Source: Planctomycetaceae bacterium UBA2671 (GTDB lineage: Bacteria > Planctomycetota > Planctomycetia > Planctomycetales > Planctomycetaceae). Taken from it: DNA of 64,000 nt. A program made the translations under genes and the position numbers. The stretch is taken from contig DEML01000030.1 of the NCBI GenBank assembly GCA_002359185.1, forward strand, positions 141,314 through 205,313. Reading direction: 5' to 3'. The notes under the pieces are model-generated. The model had not been told where the DNA came from, did no database searches, and was given only the letters and a program-made list of their open reading frames with translations. This document shows, in pieces, positions 20,604-30,617 of the stretch (positions are counted from its first letter, which is position 1; the number at the start of each line of letters is the position of its first letter).

Positions 20604-23492
20604 CTATTTTAGATATCGAAATTCGAGACTGGAAAACAACGACTGCACAAACTGAGTCCAGGCTTCGTGACTCGAACTCAGCTGTGTTGTCGATTCTATA
20701 AAATCACGGCTGATTTCCCGTTCGCTTTTCGTGGGGTGTCTCGCAATTGTCAGCATGTAGGCATGATCGATTCGAGAGTCTGCGTCGTTAAATGATTCTG
20801 CTAATAGATGTTTTGCAGTCTGAGTTGCCTGCTCGCGGACAAACGGATGGTTCATCAGGAATAAGGCCTGCGGAGCGACCGTGCTCACATTCCGACGACC
20901 GGAGACCATGCTCGGATTGGCAAAGTCAAACGCCTCAAAAATTTCTGGCAGACTGTTACGGAACACGGGAGCATAAACGCTTCTGAGAGGTTCCTGGAAT
21001 TGAAAGCCGTAATCACTGGAGAGGTTCTCCGGAAATGTTCGGCCACCGGGTGTCAAATCGAGTTGCCCGGAAATCGAGAGCATCGCATCGCGGAGTGACT
21101 CGGCATCCAATCGATTTCGATGACAATGAGATAACAATCGATTCTCTGGATCTGTGGCTGGAGTCGTCCCAACTGAGGAAAGGCGATAGGTTCGCGACAT
21201 CACGATCGAACGAATCAACTTTTTAACGGACCAGCCCTCTTCGACAAATCGGGTCGAGAGATAATCGAGCAGTTCCGGATGAGAGGGAGTCTCTCCTGTC
21301 GTTCCGAAATTATCGACCGTCCGGACAAGTCCGACTCCAAACAGCCAGTGCCAGACGCGGTTGGTCATCACTCGTGAGGTTAACGGATGCTCGGGATCGG
21401 CCATCCATTTTGCCAGCTCCAGTCGCCCACTTTCATCGCTCGGCATCATCGGAGCATCGCCATAGGTGGCCACCTGAAGGACGCCGCGGGGAGCAATTTC
21501 ACCAAGGTTGTGCACGTTGCCTCGAATGTGAATCGGCAGATCTTCGCCTTTAGCCTCTTCGAGGACGGTCATTGTTTTCGGAATGACAGGAGCCGATTGC
21601 TCCAGTTTTTTGAGTTGCACTTCCAGTGATTTGATCTCTTGCTCAATCGATTCAAACTTCTGTAACTCAGCCAGCTGCGTCTCTTCCTCTTTGGTATTCG
21701 TCTGATTGGGTGATTTCTGGTCAGCCAGTTCAGTTTCCTCAATAGGGAGGAATTGAACCGCATCAGCAATGACATGTCCGGTCGTCCCTTTGTTTTCGAC
21801 CAGCACAAAACTCTGGCCAGCGACTTCGAATCGATAGGTTCCCAGTGAGACAAAACGACCATCAATTTTGGGAGGCTGTTTCTGATTCAAGAGTATTCTT
21901 TTTTCCCCATCGGCACTGAAGACCGTAATCGGAACATCGACGGCTCGATTCACCGAATGACTGTAGGCGAATCGAACTTCATACCTCCCATCTTTGGGCA
22001 ACTTGGGGAGAAAGGTAATCGTTTTCTCGCCCTTACTGCTGGCTTCATCATGACAATAGCCGTTTCCGACATAGTTCTTGAACGACTGGGAATCTTTCCA
22101 GGTGCCGACTTTACGAGCCTCGGAATCATCAACGACAATGCCAGGCAAGTCAGCAACTGCGACAATCTGATATTTGGGAGTTGTATTCTGATTGGCCGGT
22201 AGCTGTGATTTTAGCTTAGCAATCGATGTTTCCAACGCGATTTCAGAGGCATTATGGGCATCCAGTTTCTGCTGAACATCCTTTGAAACAGGAAGTGGAA
22301 TCTCGATCCATTTGGAAATGTTGGCGTGATTGAGAGCTTTGACATTTTTAAGAATACCTGCCATGGCGTAATAGTCGCGGGTGGGAATCGGGTCAAATTT
22401 GTGATCGTGACAGCGGGCACAGGTAATGGTTTGCGCCAGAAATCCTCGGCTAATCACATCCAGTTGCTCGTCAACAAAATCCATCTCCAGTTTTTTCTTA
22501 TCCTGATCCTCCAGGTTGCTGTTTCCCATTGTCAGGAAGGTAGTGGCAATCAGGTTTCGTTGACGCTGTTCCAGAGAGGTACTGTCAATAAGATCGCCCG
22601 CCAGTTGCTCGATGACAAATTGATCATAAGGACGGTCTTCATTAAATGTGTCGATTACATAATCTCGATATCGCCACGCCTCGGGCATGACAAAACCGCG
22701 CAACGTGACGGACTCTGCGTAGCGAACGACATCCAGCCAGTGGCGTCCCCAGCGTTCGCCGAAATGAGGGGAGTTCAATAAATGATCCAACACTTGCTCG
22801 TAGGCTTGCGGAGAAGGATTACTGACAAAAGCTTCGATTTCTGCAGGAGTCGGTGGTAATCCAATGATGCTGAAATAGAGACGACGAATTAAAACTTCTT
22901 TGTCCGCGTCTTTCGTCGGTTCAAGATGAGTTGCTTCCAGTCGGGCGAGAATGAAGTGATCGATCTCGTTAGCTGGCCAGGAGTGATTGTTCACTTCGGG
23001 GATCGTGGGATCCGAAACGGGTTGATAAGCCCAATGACTGCGACCTGCTTCAATATCAATTTTGCGAGGCTTTGCAGAGGTTGCTTTTGCTTGGCGGGGA
23101 TCAGCCGCTCCGTCACGCACCCAGTGTTCAAAATCGGCAATGATGTTCTCAGGTAGTTTGCCTTTGGGAGGCATCTCGAAACTGTCGAACTTTAAAGCGG
23201 AGATGAGCAGGCTTTCATCGATATCATTGGGCACAACAGCGGGGCCGGAATCTCCACCAGTCAGGAGGCCATCGCGGGAGTCGAGCAGTAAGCCGCCCTG
23301 CAAGTTTTTAGAGTCGGCAGCATGACACTCATAGCATTGCGCGATGAGAACCGGGCGAATTTTCTTTTCAAAAAATTCCAGCTGCTCGGAAGTCGGTTCT
23401 TCAGCGTTAATTTCTGAATTCAGAAATTGCGAGACAATGAAAAGAAGGAGAATTCTCACAAGCATTTTCACAGGATCTTTCTGTGTTTGCAT
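20604..23492 (-). CDS. Planctomycete cytochrome c / DUF1549 / DUF1553 protein with golvesin-like insert
   Basis: 962 residues with a hydrophobic export signal (about 10-30). The heme motif is C53-Y-E-C56-H57. DUF1549 runs about 160-380 and carries CARCHDHKFDPI, a second CxxCH. DUF1553 fills about 690-960, with NRVWHWLFGVGLVRTVDNFG. The insert differs from the other module: about residues 450-600 contain GRYEVRFAYSHSVNRAVDVP and, later, VENKGTTGHVIADAVQFLP, which resembles a golvesin/Xly-type carbohydrate-binding beta-sandwich. A charged coiled segment follows at about 610-650. A Met ten codons in is an alternative start. Inferred: an exported heme protein acting with the DUF1501 protein downstream. 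Confidence 0.9.
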   Translation of the reverse strand: MQTQKDPVKMLVRILLLFIVSQFLNSEINAEEPTSEQLEFFEKKIRPVLIAQCYECHAADSKNLQGGLLLDSRDGLLTGGDSGPAVVPNDIDESLLISALKFDSFEMPPKGKLPENIIADFEHWVRDGAADPRQAKATSAKPRKIDIEAGRSHWAYQPVSDPTIPEVNNHSWPANEIDHFILARLEATHLEPTKDADKEVLIRRLYFSIIGLPPTPAEIEAFVSNPSPQAYEQVLDHLLNSPHFGERWGRHWLDVVRYAESVTLRGFVMPEAWRYRDYVIDTFNEDRPYDQFVIEQLAGDLIDSTSLEQRQRNLIATTFLTMGNSNLEDQDKKKLEMDFVDEQLDVISRGFLAQTITCARCHDHKFDPIPTRDYYAMAGILKNVKALNHANISKWIEIPLPVSKDVQQKLDAHNASEIALETSIAKLKSQLPANQNTTPKYQIVAVADLPGIVVDDSEARKVGTWKDSQSFKNYVGNGYCHDEASSKGEKTITFLPKLPKDGRYEVRFAYSHSVNRAVDVPITVFSADGEKRILLNQKQPPKIDGRFVSLGTYRFEVAGQSFVLVENKGTTGHVIADAVQFLPIEETELADQKSPNQTNTKEEETQLAELQKFESIEQEIKSLEVQLKKLEQSAPVIPKTMTVLEEAKGEDLPIHIRGNVHNLGEIAPRGVLQVATYGDAPMMPSDESGRLELAKWMADPEHPLTSRVMTNRVWHWLFGVGLVRTVDNFGTTGETPSHPELLDYLSTRFVEEGWSVKKLIRSIVMSRTYRLSSVGTTPATDPENRLLSHCHRNRLDAESLRDAMLSISGQLDLTPGGRTFPENLSSDYGFQFQEPLRSVYAPVFRNSLPEIFEAFDFANPSMVSGRRNVSTVAPQALFLMNHPFVREQATQTAKHLLAESFNDADSRIDHAYMLTIARHPTKSEREISRDFIESTTQLSSSHEAWTQFVQSLFSSLEFRYLK

Positions 23493-23722
23493 GTTTTATG
23501 CTCCGTTGACAGTGAGAGATTCGCTTGTACCGAGGCGTTCTATTGTTGCAGCTATCCCGATTTGATTGATAGAGAAAACCTTTTGCCACCGGATCTACTG
23601 CAGTTTGCAGATTACTGTAGCGACTTTTGATGGTTTGAGCCCAGTAATTCCAGTCAATGACCCGCTACACATTCATGGAAACGGATCAAGCCAGTGACAT
23701 AAGGTTTTGAATCCAATGAGAT

Positions 23723-24610
23723 TTATCGTGTCAGGCGATCAATCAGATATTCTGTTGAGTTCTTGAATTCAGGTTTCTCTACACCGGGAGTTACGAGTAC
23801 TACGTCAACTCCAGTGGCTTCCAGTTTCTCTGCCAGTTTGACGCCCATGACTCCGGAGTGAGTTGGATCTTTGGGGGAGGAGCCAACGACTGGGACTTCG
23901 CCGCCATAAAATAGTGCGATTGGCGGATCGTCTTTGGAGACGTGCTCAATTGGCGAGTACTCGTGAATCCAGGGGAGAACTTCCTGACGTTTGTCGATCA
24001 ATGCCTGAAAATCTGGAAGTCCGAAAGCGTGAGCCCCATATCGGTAGTTGGGCATCCACTCTCGCAGTTCTTTGGGATCGAGAGAAACCTGGGCCCCGTT
24101 GACGGCTGCACAATAGAGCCGGGTGGATTCGTGACTGATCGGATCGTCGCTGTTTGGATCGGCCATGTCATCGTGGAAAGCAAGCCAGAGTGAAGTGCAG
24201 GCACCGGCAGAACCTCCGGTCGCTCCGATTTTTTTCTTGTCCAGATTCCACTCGTCCGCTTTCGAACGAATGAACTGCAACGCACGAGCGGCATCACCCA
24301 ATGGAGCTTTGACTGGAGGCACTACGTTTTCCGCAACTCCGTTTTGAACGTACCGGTAGTTAATCGCAATGACTGTGATTCCACGATCCAGGAACGGCTT
24401 CGGATTGGTTTTCTTATCGCCACCTCTCCAGCCGCCGCCATGAATATAAAGGACGACAGGTGTCGGCTTATCGGACTTGGCCGGATAGAAGTCCATCACA
24501 TTTCGCTCGTGAGGACCATACTTCACATTCATCTGAGGTTTTAAATCTTCAGCGTGAACGGCGACTCCGTATGACAGGACAAACATTATTGTTAGAAGGC
24601 CGCGAATCAT
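23723..24610 (-). CDS. Exported alpha/beta hydrolase (esterase-like)
   Basis: 295 residues with a signal peptide cleaved after about residue 20 (GVAVHAED). The oxyanion-hole motif HGGGW is at 57-61, and the nucleophile elbow GGSAG at 132-136 gives S134. This is the BD-FAE / hormone-sensitive-lipase-like branch. A conserved DPTHSGVMG stretch is at 248-256. I see no histidine after residue 251, where the catalytic His of the triad normally lies (after the PG of VTPGVEKPEF). Either the His is supplied elsewhere or the enzyme is inactive. Substrate unknown; periplasmic ester hydrolysis is a guess. It stands alone between the cytochrome operon and the next gene. Confidence 0.8.
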   Translation of the reverse strand: MIRGLLTIMFVLSYGVAVHAEDLKPQMNVKYGPHERNVMDFYPAKSDKPTPVVLYIHGGGWRGGDKKTNPKPFLDRGITVIAINYRYVQNGVAENVVPPVKAPLGDAARALQFIRSKADEWNLDKKKIGATGGSAGACTSLWLAFHDDMADPNSDDPISHESTRLYCAAVNGAQVSLDPKELREWMPNYRYGAHAFGLPDFQALIDKRQEVLPWIHEYSPIEHVSKDDPPIALFYGGEVPVVGSSPKDPTHSGVMGVKLAEKLEATGVDVVLVTPGVEKPEFKNSTEYLIDRLTR

Positions 24611-24714
24611 TGGTAGCTCCTCAGGTTGGTTGGTGTGGATGTGTTGATGCGTGAGGTATCGTCAGCATAACCAGAAGCGGACATGTGCTGCCAGTGTTCC
24701 GTCGAAACTCCGGC

Positions 24715-25092
24715 CTAAGAAATTTTGCATTCCCAACGTTGTCCACATTTCTTCAGTCCATCAGTGGAGGGCACATAAAGATAAGTTTGCACTTTCATAT
24801 CGTGATACGGGGTGAGTAACTGGATTGAAGTTCTACGATACAAATTGATTGAAACACCTTCGACCTCGTCCAGAATGGGCCAGGTCGCTTCAGAGATTTC
24901 GTAGAGTTCGCCTTCAATGCTTTGTCCGTTGGGGTCATGTACCAGTCCCGGGTATTCACCGCAGTCGTAAAGACGATAGCTGGCTTCTGTTTTGGCTTCT
25001 CCGAGGAATTTTGCATTCTGGAGATAATGGTCGCGGCAGTAGCCCCGTTTTAAGGTGCCGTAGACGAAGAGGAGAGGAGATTTAATCTTCAA
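24715..25092 (-). CDS. Gamma-glutamylcyclotransferase-like (AIG2/GGCT fold) protein
   Basis: 125 residues. The fold's substrate-binding motif VYGTLKRG (10-17) opens the chain, GLVHDPNGQSIEGELYEIS matches the central strands, and LDEVEGV (74-80) holds the catalytic Glu. Members release 5-oxoproline from gamma-glutamyl amines or peptides, or act on related substrates; which one applies here cannot be told. It is cytoplasmic, with no signal peptide. The start ATG at 25092 gives a complete domain. It has no functional link to neighbours. Confidence 0.8.
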   Translation of the reverse strand: MKIKSPLLFVYGTLKRGYCRDHYLQNAKFLGEAKTEASYRLYDCGEYPGLVHDPNGQSIEGELYEISEATWPILDEVEGVSINLYRRTSIQLLTPYHDMKVQTYLYVPSTDGLKKCGQRWECKIS

Positions 25093-25120
25093 CTTTAGTC
25101 CCCGAAATATTATTGCAAGC

Positions 25121-25150
25121 TTAGACAGACAGGCTGGAAGCCTGTCCTAC
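25121..25150. repeat. GACAGGCTGGAAGCCTGTCCTAC repeat half (family G)
   Basis: ACAGACAGGCTGGAAGCC plus TGTCCTAC is a one-sided copy of the paired element at 53863-53950. The rest of 25093-25446 shows no gene. Confidence 0.65.
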
Positions 25151-25446
25151 CGGGCAATTGACTTTAACGATTGTTCGGGTGGTATCAATTCTTTTAAGAA
25201 AACTCATTCTGTCGCTTTTAATCTCTCTGACAATGATTCGCTGTCGAATGATCGCAACGAATGTGATTGGACTCAATCCTCAATGGGAATTCTTTCGATA
25301 GCCAATAAGGGTTAATCCCTACAAACAGCATTTCTGGCCGGGTCTTCAGAAATGCAACTTATAAAACAATCCGCTGGAATCACGGCGAGCCCCATAAATC
25401 GACGTCGCCGGTTCTCCCAGCGGACCTTTCCCGGAAACAGGTTCCT

Positions 25447-27651
25447 GTGCTCGAACATATTGACGGCTTCTATCAAAAGTTCAGTCGGCATTTATTATTG
25501 CTGATGCTCATTTCGTTGCCCGTGTTGGCTTACGAAGCGGCTCAGATTCCAATGAATAACGATGTCGAAACCTGGCTGCCTGCTCAGTCGGAGTTGAAAC
25601 TCCGCTACGATCGTTTTCGGCAGGATTTCGGCAGCGAAGAAATGCTTGTGCTTGGTTTCAAAAAAGAAGCCAACAACCCGCAACTGGTCACTGCTCTGGC
25701 AGAACGACTGGAAACATTGGAGGGCGTTCGCCAAGCCTGGGATTCGAAACGCTTTCGTGCAGTGATGCGGGAACTGCAGGTTCCTGAAGAAGCGATACAG
25801 GATCGACTGATTGGAATGACGGAGTCCATCGATGGAAATTATCGAGCGATTCTCGTACTGCTTTCGGAACAGGGAACTGCAGATCGTGGCCGTGTCGTTC
25901 AGGAGATCCGGAATCAACTCGAGTATTGTCAGGTTGATTCCAATCAATATGCCTTCGCGGGAGGGCCGGTCATCGTTTCCGAATTGAATCGGCTGGGGGG
26001 ACCGGAAAATAACCGCAAGTTCTTCCTGCTGACGCTGTTTCTTGGTTTTCTGATGCTGCTGGCGATGCTGCGAGACTGGCGGACCAGTGCCGCGATGATT
26101 TTGCTGACGGTCTGGGCGATTCAGGCGACAACCGCAGGCGTAAAGCTGCTCTCTGGGGAGATGAATTTTATTCTGGGAGCATTGCCGGTCATGGTGATGG
26201 TCTTCACGCTGGCTATTGCGATTCACTTTTTGCATTACTTCGACACCTTTCGCAATCGATCGTATGCCGTTGCTCTCGGCCTGAGTGCTGCGTGGAAACC
26301 TTGCCTATTCGCCACATTGACGACAACAATCGGCCTCGCTTCGCTCTGCATGAGTGACATTATGCCAGTCCGTCAATTCGGATACGCAGCTTCACTCGGC
26401 TGCGTGATTTCGATGGTGACTGCCCTCGTGATGATGCCAGCGGTCGTGACGGCTCTTGGTTTCTCAGGTTTTGGAGAAACTTCTCTTCTGAAAGCACAGA
26501 GAAGTATTTTTGCTCAGGTCATCCGCTTTCGATATGCGGCTGTTGTGATTCCATTAACTTTAGTTGCAGTGACAGGAATCGCAGTCCCGCAATTGAGAAG
26601 CCGGCTGGAACCTCTCGACTTTTTGCCTTCATCCAATAAGGTGTTAACGGACTTTCAAGAGATTCAGGAAAACCTGACGACGCTCGATTCGATTGAAATC
26701 ATTGTCGATTTTGATGGAAATCAAGGAGCATTTCTGGATCGAATGGATGAGGTTCGAGCAGTCGAGCGGCTGGTTTCGGCTCACCCATGGGTTCGTCGAA
26801 CCTCATCGCCCGCCAGTTTCTTTCCGACCATCGATCAGATGCCGGAATCGACTCGTGAAATTGGCTCGCTGTTAAAGACCGCCAATTCCCGAGCCGACGA
26901 AAGCGATTATCTGGCCTGTGGACAACGTTTCTGGAGAATCTCTGCTCGTATCGAGCCGGAAGCTCGGGAGCATCAAACGAAGCTGGTTTCCGAAATTCAG
27001 GAAAGTCTGAAAGATTATCAAGTTGAAATTACCGGGATCTCGCCGCTGGTTAAACAGGCTCAGGATCAGATTTTCGATGGCTTCTGGTCGAGTTTTGGAA
27101 CTGCGTTTTTGATCATTACCGTGGTGATGATGATCGCATTGCGTTCAATTACGATCGGCCTGTTCGCAATGATTCCGAATCTAACACCTTTACTGATTGT
27201 ATTTGGATTACTCGCCTGGTTTGAAGTCCCGATTGATATCGGAATGATGATGTCTGGCAGTATTGCTCTGGGAATTGCTGTCGATGGAACCTTCCATTTT
27301 CTGATGCGGTATGAATCGGAACTGCGTGAAGAAGGAGATTCCGCGATTGCCTCTGCACAAGCATTGGATCATACCGGACCTGCCATTGCAGAAGCGGCTA
27401 TTATTGCAGCGGTGGGCATGATGGCTTTGAGTTTAAGCCAGTTTGCCCCGACAGCTCGCTTTGGCATGCTGATGACAGGGCTTTTGATGGCGGCTTTGAT
27501 TGGCGATCTGGTCCTGCTTCCTGCCATGCTGGCATTGCGTTCACGGAAACATTCGAGTTCTGAAGAAGAGGATCGAACCGTCCGGTTTCCCCTGCGAGGT
27601 CCCCACTACATTCCAAGTGTTCGGGATTATTCGTCGTCGGCGAGGAACTAA
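25447..27651 (+). CDS. RND-superfamily exporter (MMPL / HAE3 type)
   Basis: 734 residues starting at a GTG. There is one N-terminal helix (about 14-30), an extracytoplasmic loop (31-195), a helix cluster (about 198-340) including the GFLMLLAML and GALPVMVMVFTLAIAIHFLHYF segments, a second helix-loop-helix-cluster unit from about 358 to 700, and a charged tail. This two-fold repeat with large loops after TM1 and TM7 is the RND pattern. The length fits the compact MMPL/HAE3 group rather than AcrB. It would be proton-driven export at the inner membrane; substrates in this group are often lipids or hopanoids. No membrane-fusion or outer-membrane partner is adjacent. Confidence 0.85.
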   Translation: MLEHIDGFYQKFSRHLLLLMLISLPVLAYEAAQIPMNNDVETWLPAQSELKLRYDRFRQDFGSEEMLVLGFKKEANNPQLVTALAERLETLEGVRQAWDSKRFRAVMRELQVPEEAIQDRLIGMTESIDGNYRAILVLLSEQGTADRGRVVQEIRNQLEYCQVDSNQYAFAGGPVIVSELNRLGGPENNRKFFLLTLFLGFLMLLAMLRDWRTSAAMILLTVWAIQATTAGVKLLSGEMNFILGALPVMVMVFTLAIAIHFLHYFDTFRNRSYAVALGLSAAWKPCLFATLTTTIGLASLCMSDIMPVRQFGYAASLGCVISMVTALVMMPAVVTALGFSGFGETSLLKAQRSIFAQVIRFRYAAVVIPLTLVAVTGIAVPQLRSRLEPLDFLPSSNKVLTDFQEIQENLTTLDSIEIIVDFDGNQGAFLDRMDEVRAVERLVSAHPWVRRTSSPASFFPTIDQMPESTREIGSLLKTANSRADESDYLACGQRFWRISARIEPEAREHQTKLVSEIQESLKDYQVEITGISPLVKQAQDQIFDGFWSSFGTAFLIITVVMMIALRSITIGLFAMIPNLTPLLIVFGLLAWFEVPIDIGMMMSGSIALGIAVDGTFHFLMRYESELREEGDSAIASAQALDHTGPAIAEAAIIAAVGMMALSLSQFAPTARFGMLMTGLLMAALIGDLVLLPAMLALRSRKHSSSEEEDRTVRFPLRGPHYIPSVRDYSSSARN

Positions 27652-27711
27652 AATCAGTTGCCCGCCACTCCAGATCATTTTAATAAAAAAATTTTTAGCG
27701 ATTCTACTGGT

Positions 27712-27770
27712 GTAGGTCAGGCTGTGCCTGAAGAGATAACCCGCATTTCGTCAGGCACAGCCTGACCTAC
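27712..27770. repeat. GTAGGTCAGGC...GCCTGACCTAC repeat (family E)
   Basis: Arms GTAGGTCAGGCTGTGCCTGA and GTCAGGCACAGCCTGACC are inverted around about 22 bases. It lies 60 bases after the RND gene. The rest of 27652-28002 shows no gene; a TTGACA at about 27957 may be the -35 of the next gene. Confidence 0.85.
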
Positions 27771-28002
27771 ACCATTCAATGAATTCATGATTATTCAGGT
27801 GCTGAAGTCCTGACGTCCAAATTCTCAGGAAATTTTTTGCAGATGCCAATCGGTCATTGGGATAATAACGACTGCAACTCCAATCGGAAAAGTCTGCTTA
27901 TTCTGCCGTTTTAGTAGCCGATATGCTCTTATAACTGGTTTTCTTTCAACATATTATTGACATTTCGTCCCGTTGAGGCAAATCTGTTAGCTTAGGGTAT
28001 TT

Positions 28003-29205
28003 ATGGGCCATGGAACGACAATGATGATTAACACTGCCAATTCTGACACAAATTACCTGCTGATGACTGGGGCCACCGGGTTACTGGGTCGTTATCTGAT
28101 GAAAGATCTGGCTCTGGCGAATGTTCCGTTAGCGGTGGTTGTGCGACCATCTCGCCGATTGTCGGCTGAGTCTCGCATTGAATCGATCATGGATTCCTGG
28201 GAAGATCAACTGAATCGTCCCCTGATGCGTCCTGTCGTACTGGCTGGCGAACTTTGTGAAGATGCTCTGGGCATGGAGCCGAACGATATTCGTTGGGCCA
28301 GTGAAAATTGTACTGGCATGATCCACAATGCCGCTTCGCTCTCGTTCGTGAGCACAGGGCCTGAAGCTGAGCCTTACCGTTCCAACGTTGGCGGAACGAA
28401 AAATGTGCTCCAGTTTTGTCAGGAAGCAGGAATTCGAGAGTTCCACCATGTTTCCACGGCCTATGTCTGTGGGCTACGCAATGGAACGGTTCTGCCTTCC
28501 GAACTCGATGTCGGTCAGGAATTTGGCAATCCTTACGAAGAGAGTAAGGTGATGGCTGAAAAAATGGTTCGAGGTTCCGAGTTCATCGACTCGCTGACTG
28601 TCTATCGTCCCGGCATTATCGTGGGTGACTCCAAAAATGGTTTTACAAATACCTTCCATGGATTTTACGCAGCAGTTCAACTGATCCATACCATTCTGCG
28701 AAATCAGGATCTTGTGGGGGAAACAGGATTTTCTGATGTTTTTCGTACGAGAATCAATCTCGATGGTACAGAAAGTAAAAACTTTGTCCCTGTGGATTGG
28801 GTTTCCGGAGTGATGGCTCACATTCTCTCACACGAGAATCTGCATGGAGATACTTACCATCTCACGCCCAGAAATGCTGTGAAGACTCGTACCATCAATG
28901 CGGCACTCTGTGCGGCATGTCGGTTCTTCGGCTCGTCGCTGACTGGGGCAGATACTCATTTCGAAGAACACACCGAGTTAGAAGAATTTTTCTACGAACA
29001 TATCCGCGTCTACAACTCGTACTGGCGAAATGATCCGACATTCGACAGTACGAATACTCAGAAGGCGGCTCCTCACCTGCTTTGTCCGCATATGGATTAC
29101 GAGATGCTCAAATTCCTTGCTGATCAGGCCATCAAGATGAATTTCACTTTCCGCGAAAAACCAGTTATGCAGAAAGCCGATCGAGCTGTTGTGAATGTGC
29201 AGTAA
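28003..29205 (+). CDS. Extended SDR / thioester-reductase-like NAD(P) protein
   Basis: 400 residues from the first ATG; an internal ATG-ATG at 28021 is equally plausible. The nucleotide loop is TGATGLLG, followed by the helix RYLMKDL. IHNAASLSF is the SDR NNAG-like region, VSTAYVCG holds the catalytic Ser/Thr and Tyr neighbourhood, and NPYEESKVMAEK gives the YxxxK motif. The overall plan matches the NAD-binding-4 (male sterility / thioester reductase) domain of fatty acyl-CoA and carboxylic acid reductases. No adenylation or carrier domain is fused. Probable role: reduction of an acyl thioester, substrate unknown. Its stop lies 18 bases from the convergent PQQ-propeller gene. Confidence 0.75.
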   Translation: MGHGTTMMINTANSDTNYLLMTGATGLLGRYLMKDLALANVPLAVVVRPSRRLSAESRIESIMDSWEDQLNRPLMRPVVLAGELCEDALGMEPNDIRWASENCTGMIHNAASLSFVSTGPEAEPYRSNVGGTKNVLQFCQEAGIREFHHVSTAYVCGLRNGTVLPSELDVGQEFGNPYEESKVMAEKMVRGSEFIDSLTVYRPGIIVGDSKNGFTNTFHGFYAAVQLIHTILRNQDLVGETGFSDVFRTRINLDGTESKNFVPVDWVSGVMAHILSHENLHGDTYHLTPRNAVKTRTINAALCAACRFFGSSLTGADTHFEEHTELEEFFYEHIRVYNSYWRNDPTFDSTNTQKAAPHLLCPHMDYEMLKFLADQAIKMNFTFREKPVMQKADRAVVNVQ

Positions 29206-29223
29206 GATATTGTCGGATTGAGA

Positions 29224-30486
29224 TTATTGATTTTCAATCCGATACAGGTCCGTATCCGTGCGTAAATATAAAGCCTTACCCGCGACTGCTGGTGAGGCTT
29301 TGATTCGTCCTTCAAGTCGATTTACCTGGACGAGTTCCATTTGAGGATCAGCTTCAATCAGACTGACTTTGCCCTCTTCACTGCAAAAATAGAGTTTGTC
29401 ATTCGCGTAAATGGGTGAAGCCGAATAAGCTCCAATGAAACGACGTTTGCCCAGAACTTCGCCGGTTTCACAGCTCAGGCAGACGACAATTCCACCCGGG
29501 TTGATGGTAAAGATCATATTGTCGACCAGGATTGGTGAAGGGACCGTGCTCACACTGCGATCGTAAGTCCAGTCGATGTTCGTTTCGGTGATATCCCCTC
29601 GTCCTTCCGCTCGAATCGCCAGAAGTTGCGTTTCATAAAAGCCAGTGCAGACAAAAACGTGGGTTTCATTGGCTACAGGAGCAGGGACGTTTGAGAAGCC
29701 TGTGTATCGAACATGCCAGTGTTCTTGTCCTGTGGAGGGATCGTAAGCATGAACCTGATCGGCTCCAGGACTGATTAAGAGATCGATCCCCTCTCTCGAC
29801 CAGAGAAATGGTGTCGCAAATGCGCGATGGGTGATGTTATTTTCCCGCAAAGGAGCAGAGCGTTTCGTCTTCCAGCGGATTTCGCCAGATTTTTTATCGA
29901 GAGCTGTGACGTACTGCTCATTGGCCCCATCACAGGTGAGAATGATCAAATCTTTATAGCCAACCGGAGAACTTCCTGGCCCTCCCTGATGTTCAATGAC
30001 AAGATCAGCATTTTTCCAGAGAATTTTTCCAGTGCTGCGTTCAATCGCCGCTGTGCCGAATGTTCCGAAATGGCAATACACATTTTGTTCATCGATGACC
30101 GGAGTTGGCGAGGCATAACTGTTATCGTCATGGATCTTTTCCGGATTCGGCAATCGAAACAATTCAATTTCGTGCAGAATCTTTCCTGAAGTCGCTTCCA
30201 GTCCAATCGCACGGAGTGATAACGATGGTTCTGTCTCTTCCAGGCGAACAGCTGTCGTGACCCAGATTTGATCACCCCAGACGACAGGAGTGGACCATCC
30301 CAGCCCCGGGATTGACTGTTTCCATGAGGTGTTGGTTTCTTCATCAAACTTGAGAGGAATCTCTGCATCGACTGCATATCCTTGCCCTGAAGGGCCTCGA
30401 AACTGAGGCCAGTTCGGTTCGGATGCAAACGTGACGGAAACCAAATAGAGACTGGAGACCAGGAGAGCAATTGTCGAATTCCACAT
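29224..30486 (-). CDS. PQQ-like beta-propeller protein, exported
   Basis: 420 residues with a signal peptide (1-21, ending TFASEP). It begins WPQFRGPSGQGYA, the usual opening of planctomycete outer beta-propeller proteins. Repeating units such as VVWGDQIWVTT, VIDEQNVYCHF, LDKKSGEIRWKTK and ALDK- or YDPSTGQEHWH-type blades indicate a PQQ (YVTN/WD40-like) propeller of about seven or eight blades. No enzyme active site for alcohol dehydrogenase is visible, so it is more likely a binding or scaffold protein in the periplasm or membrane-coat compartment. It is monocistronic as far as can be seen. Confidence 0.85.
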   Translation of the reverse strand: MWNSTIALLVSSLYLVSVTFASEPNWPQFRGPSGQGYAVDAEIPLKFDEETNTSWKQSIPGLGWSTPVVWGDQIWVTTAVRLEETEPSLSLRAIGLEATSGKILHEIELFRLPNPEKIHDDNSYASPTPVIDEQNVYCHFGTFGTAAIERSTGKILWKNADLVIEHQGGPGSSPVGYKDLIILTCDGANEQYVTALDKKSGEIRWKTKRSAPLRENNITHRAFATPFLWSREGIDLLISPGADQVHAYDPSTGQEHWHVRYTGFSNVPAPVANETHVFVCTGFYETQLLAIRAEGRGDITETNIDWTYDRSVSTVPSPILVDNMIFTINPGGIVVCLSCETGEVLGKRRFIGAYSASPIYANDKLYFCSEEGKVSLIEADPQMELVQVNRLEGRIKASPAVAGKALYLRTDTDLYRIENQ

Positions 30487-30617
30487 GGATACTCCTGTTT
30501 GATAGTTGGAAAGACTTCAAATTTTTGCAGCTTACTCTGCTTAATCATCTATTGTAATAACTTAAGTTTTGTAAAACGCCAAAATCAATATGACAGAGTA
30601 TGACATAATGAAAGCAT

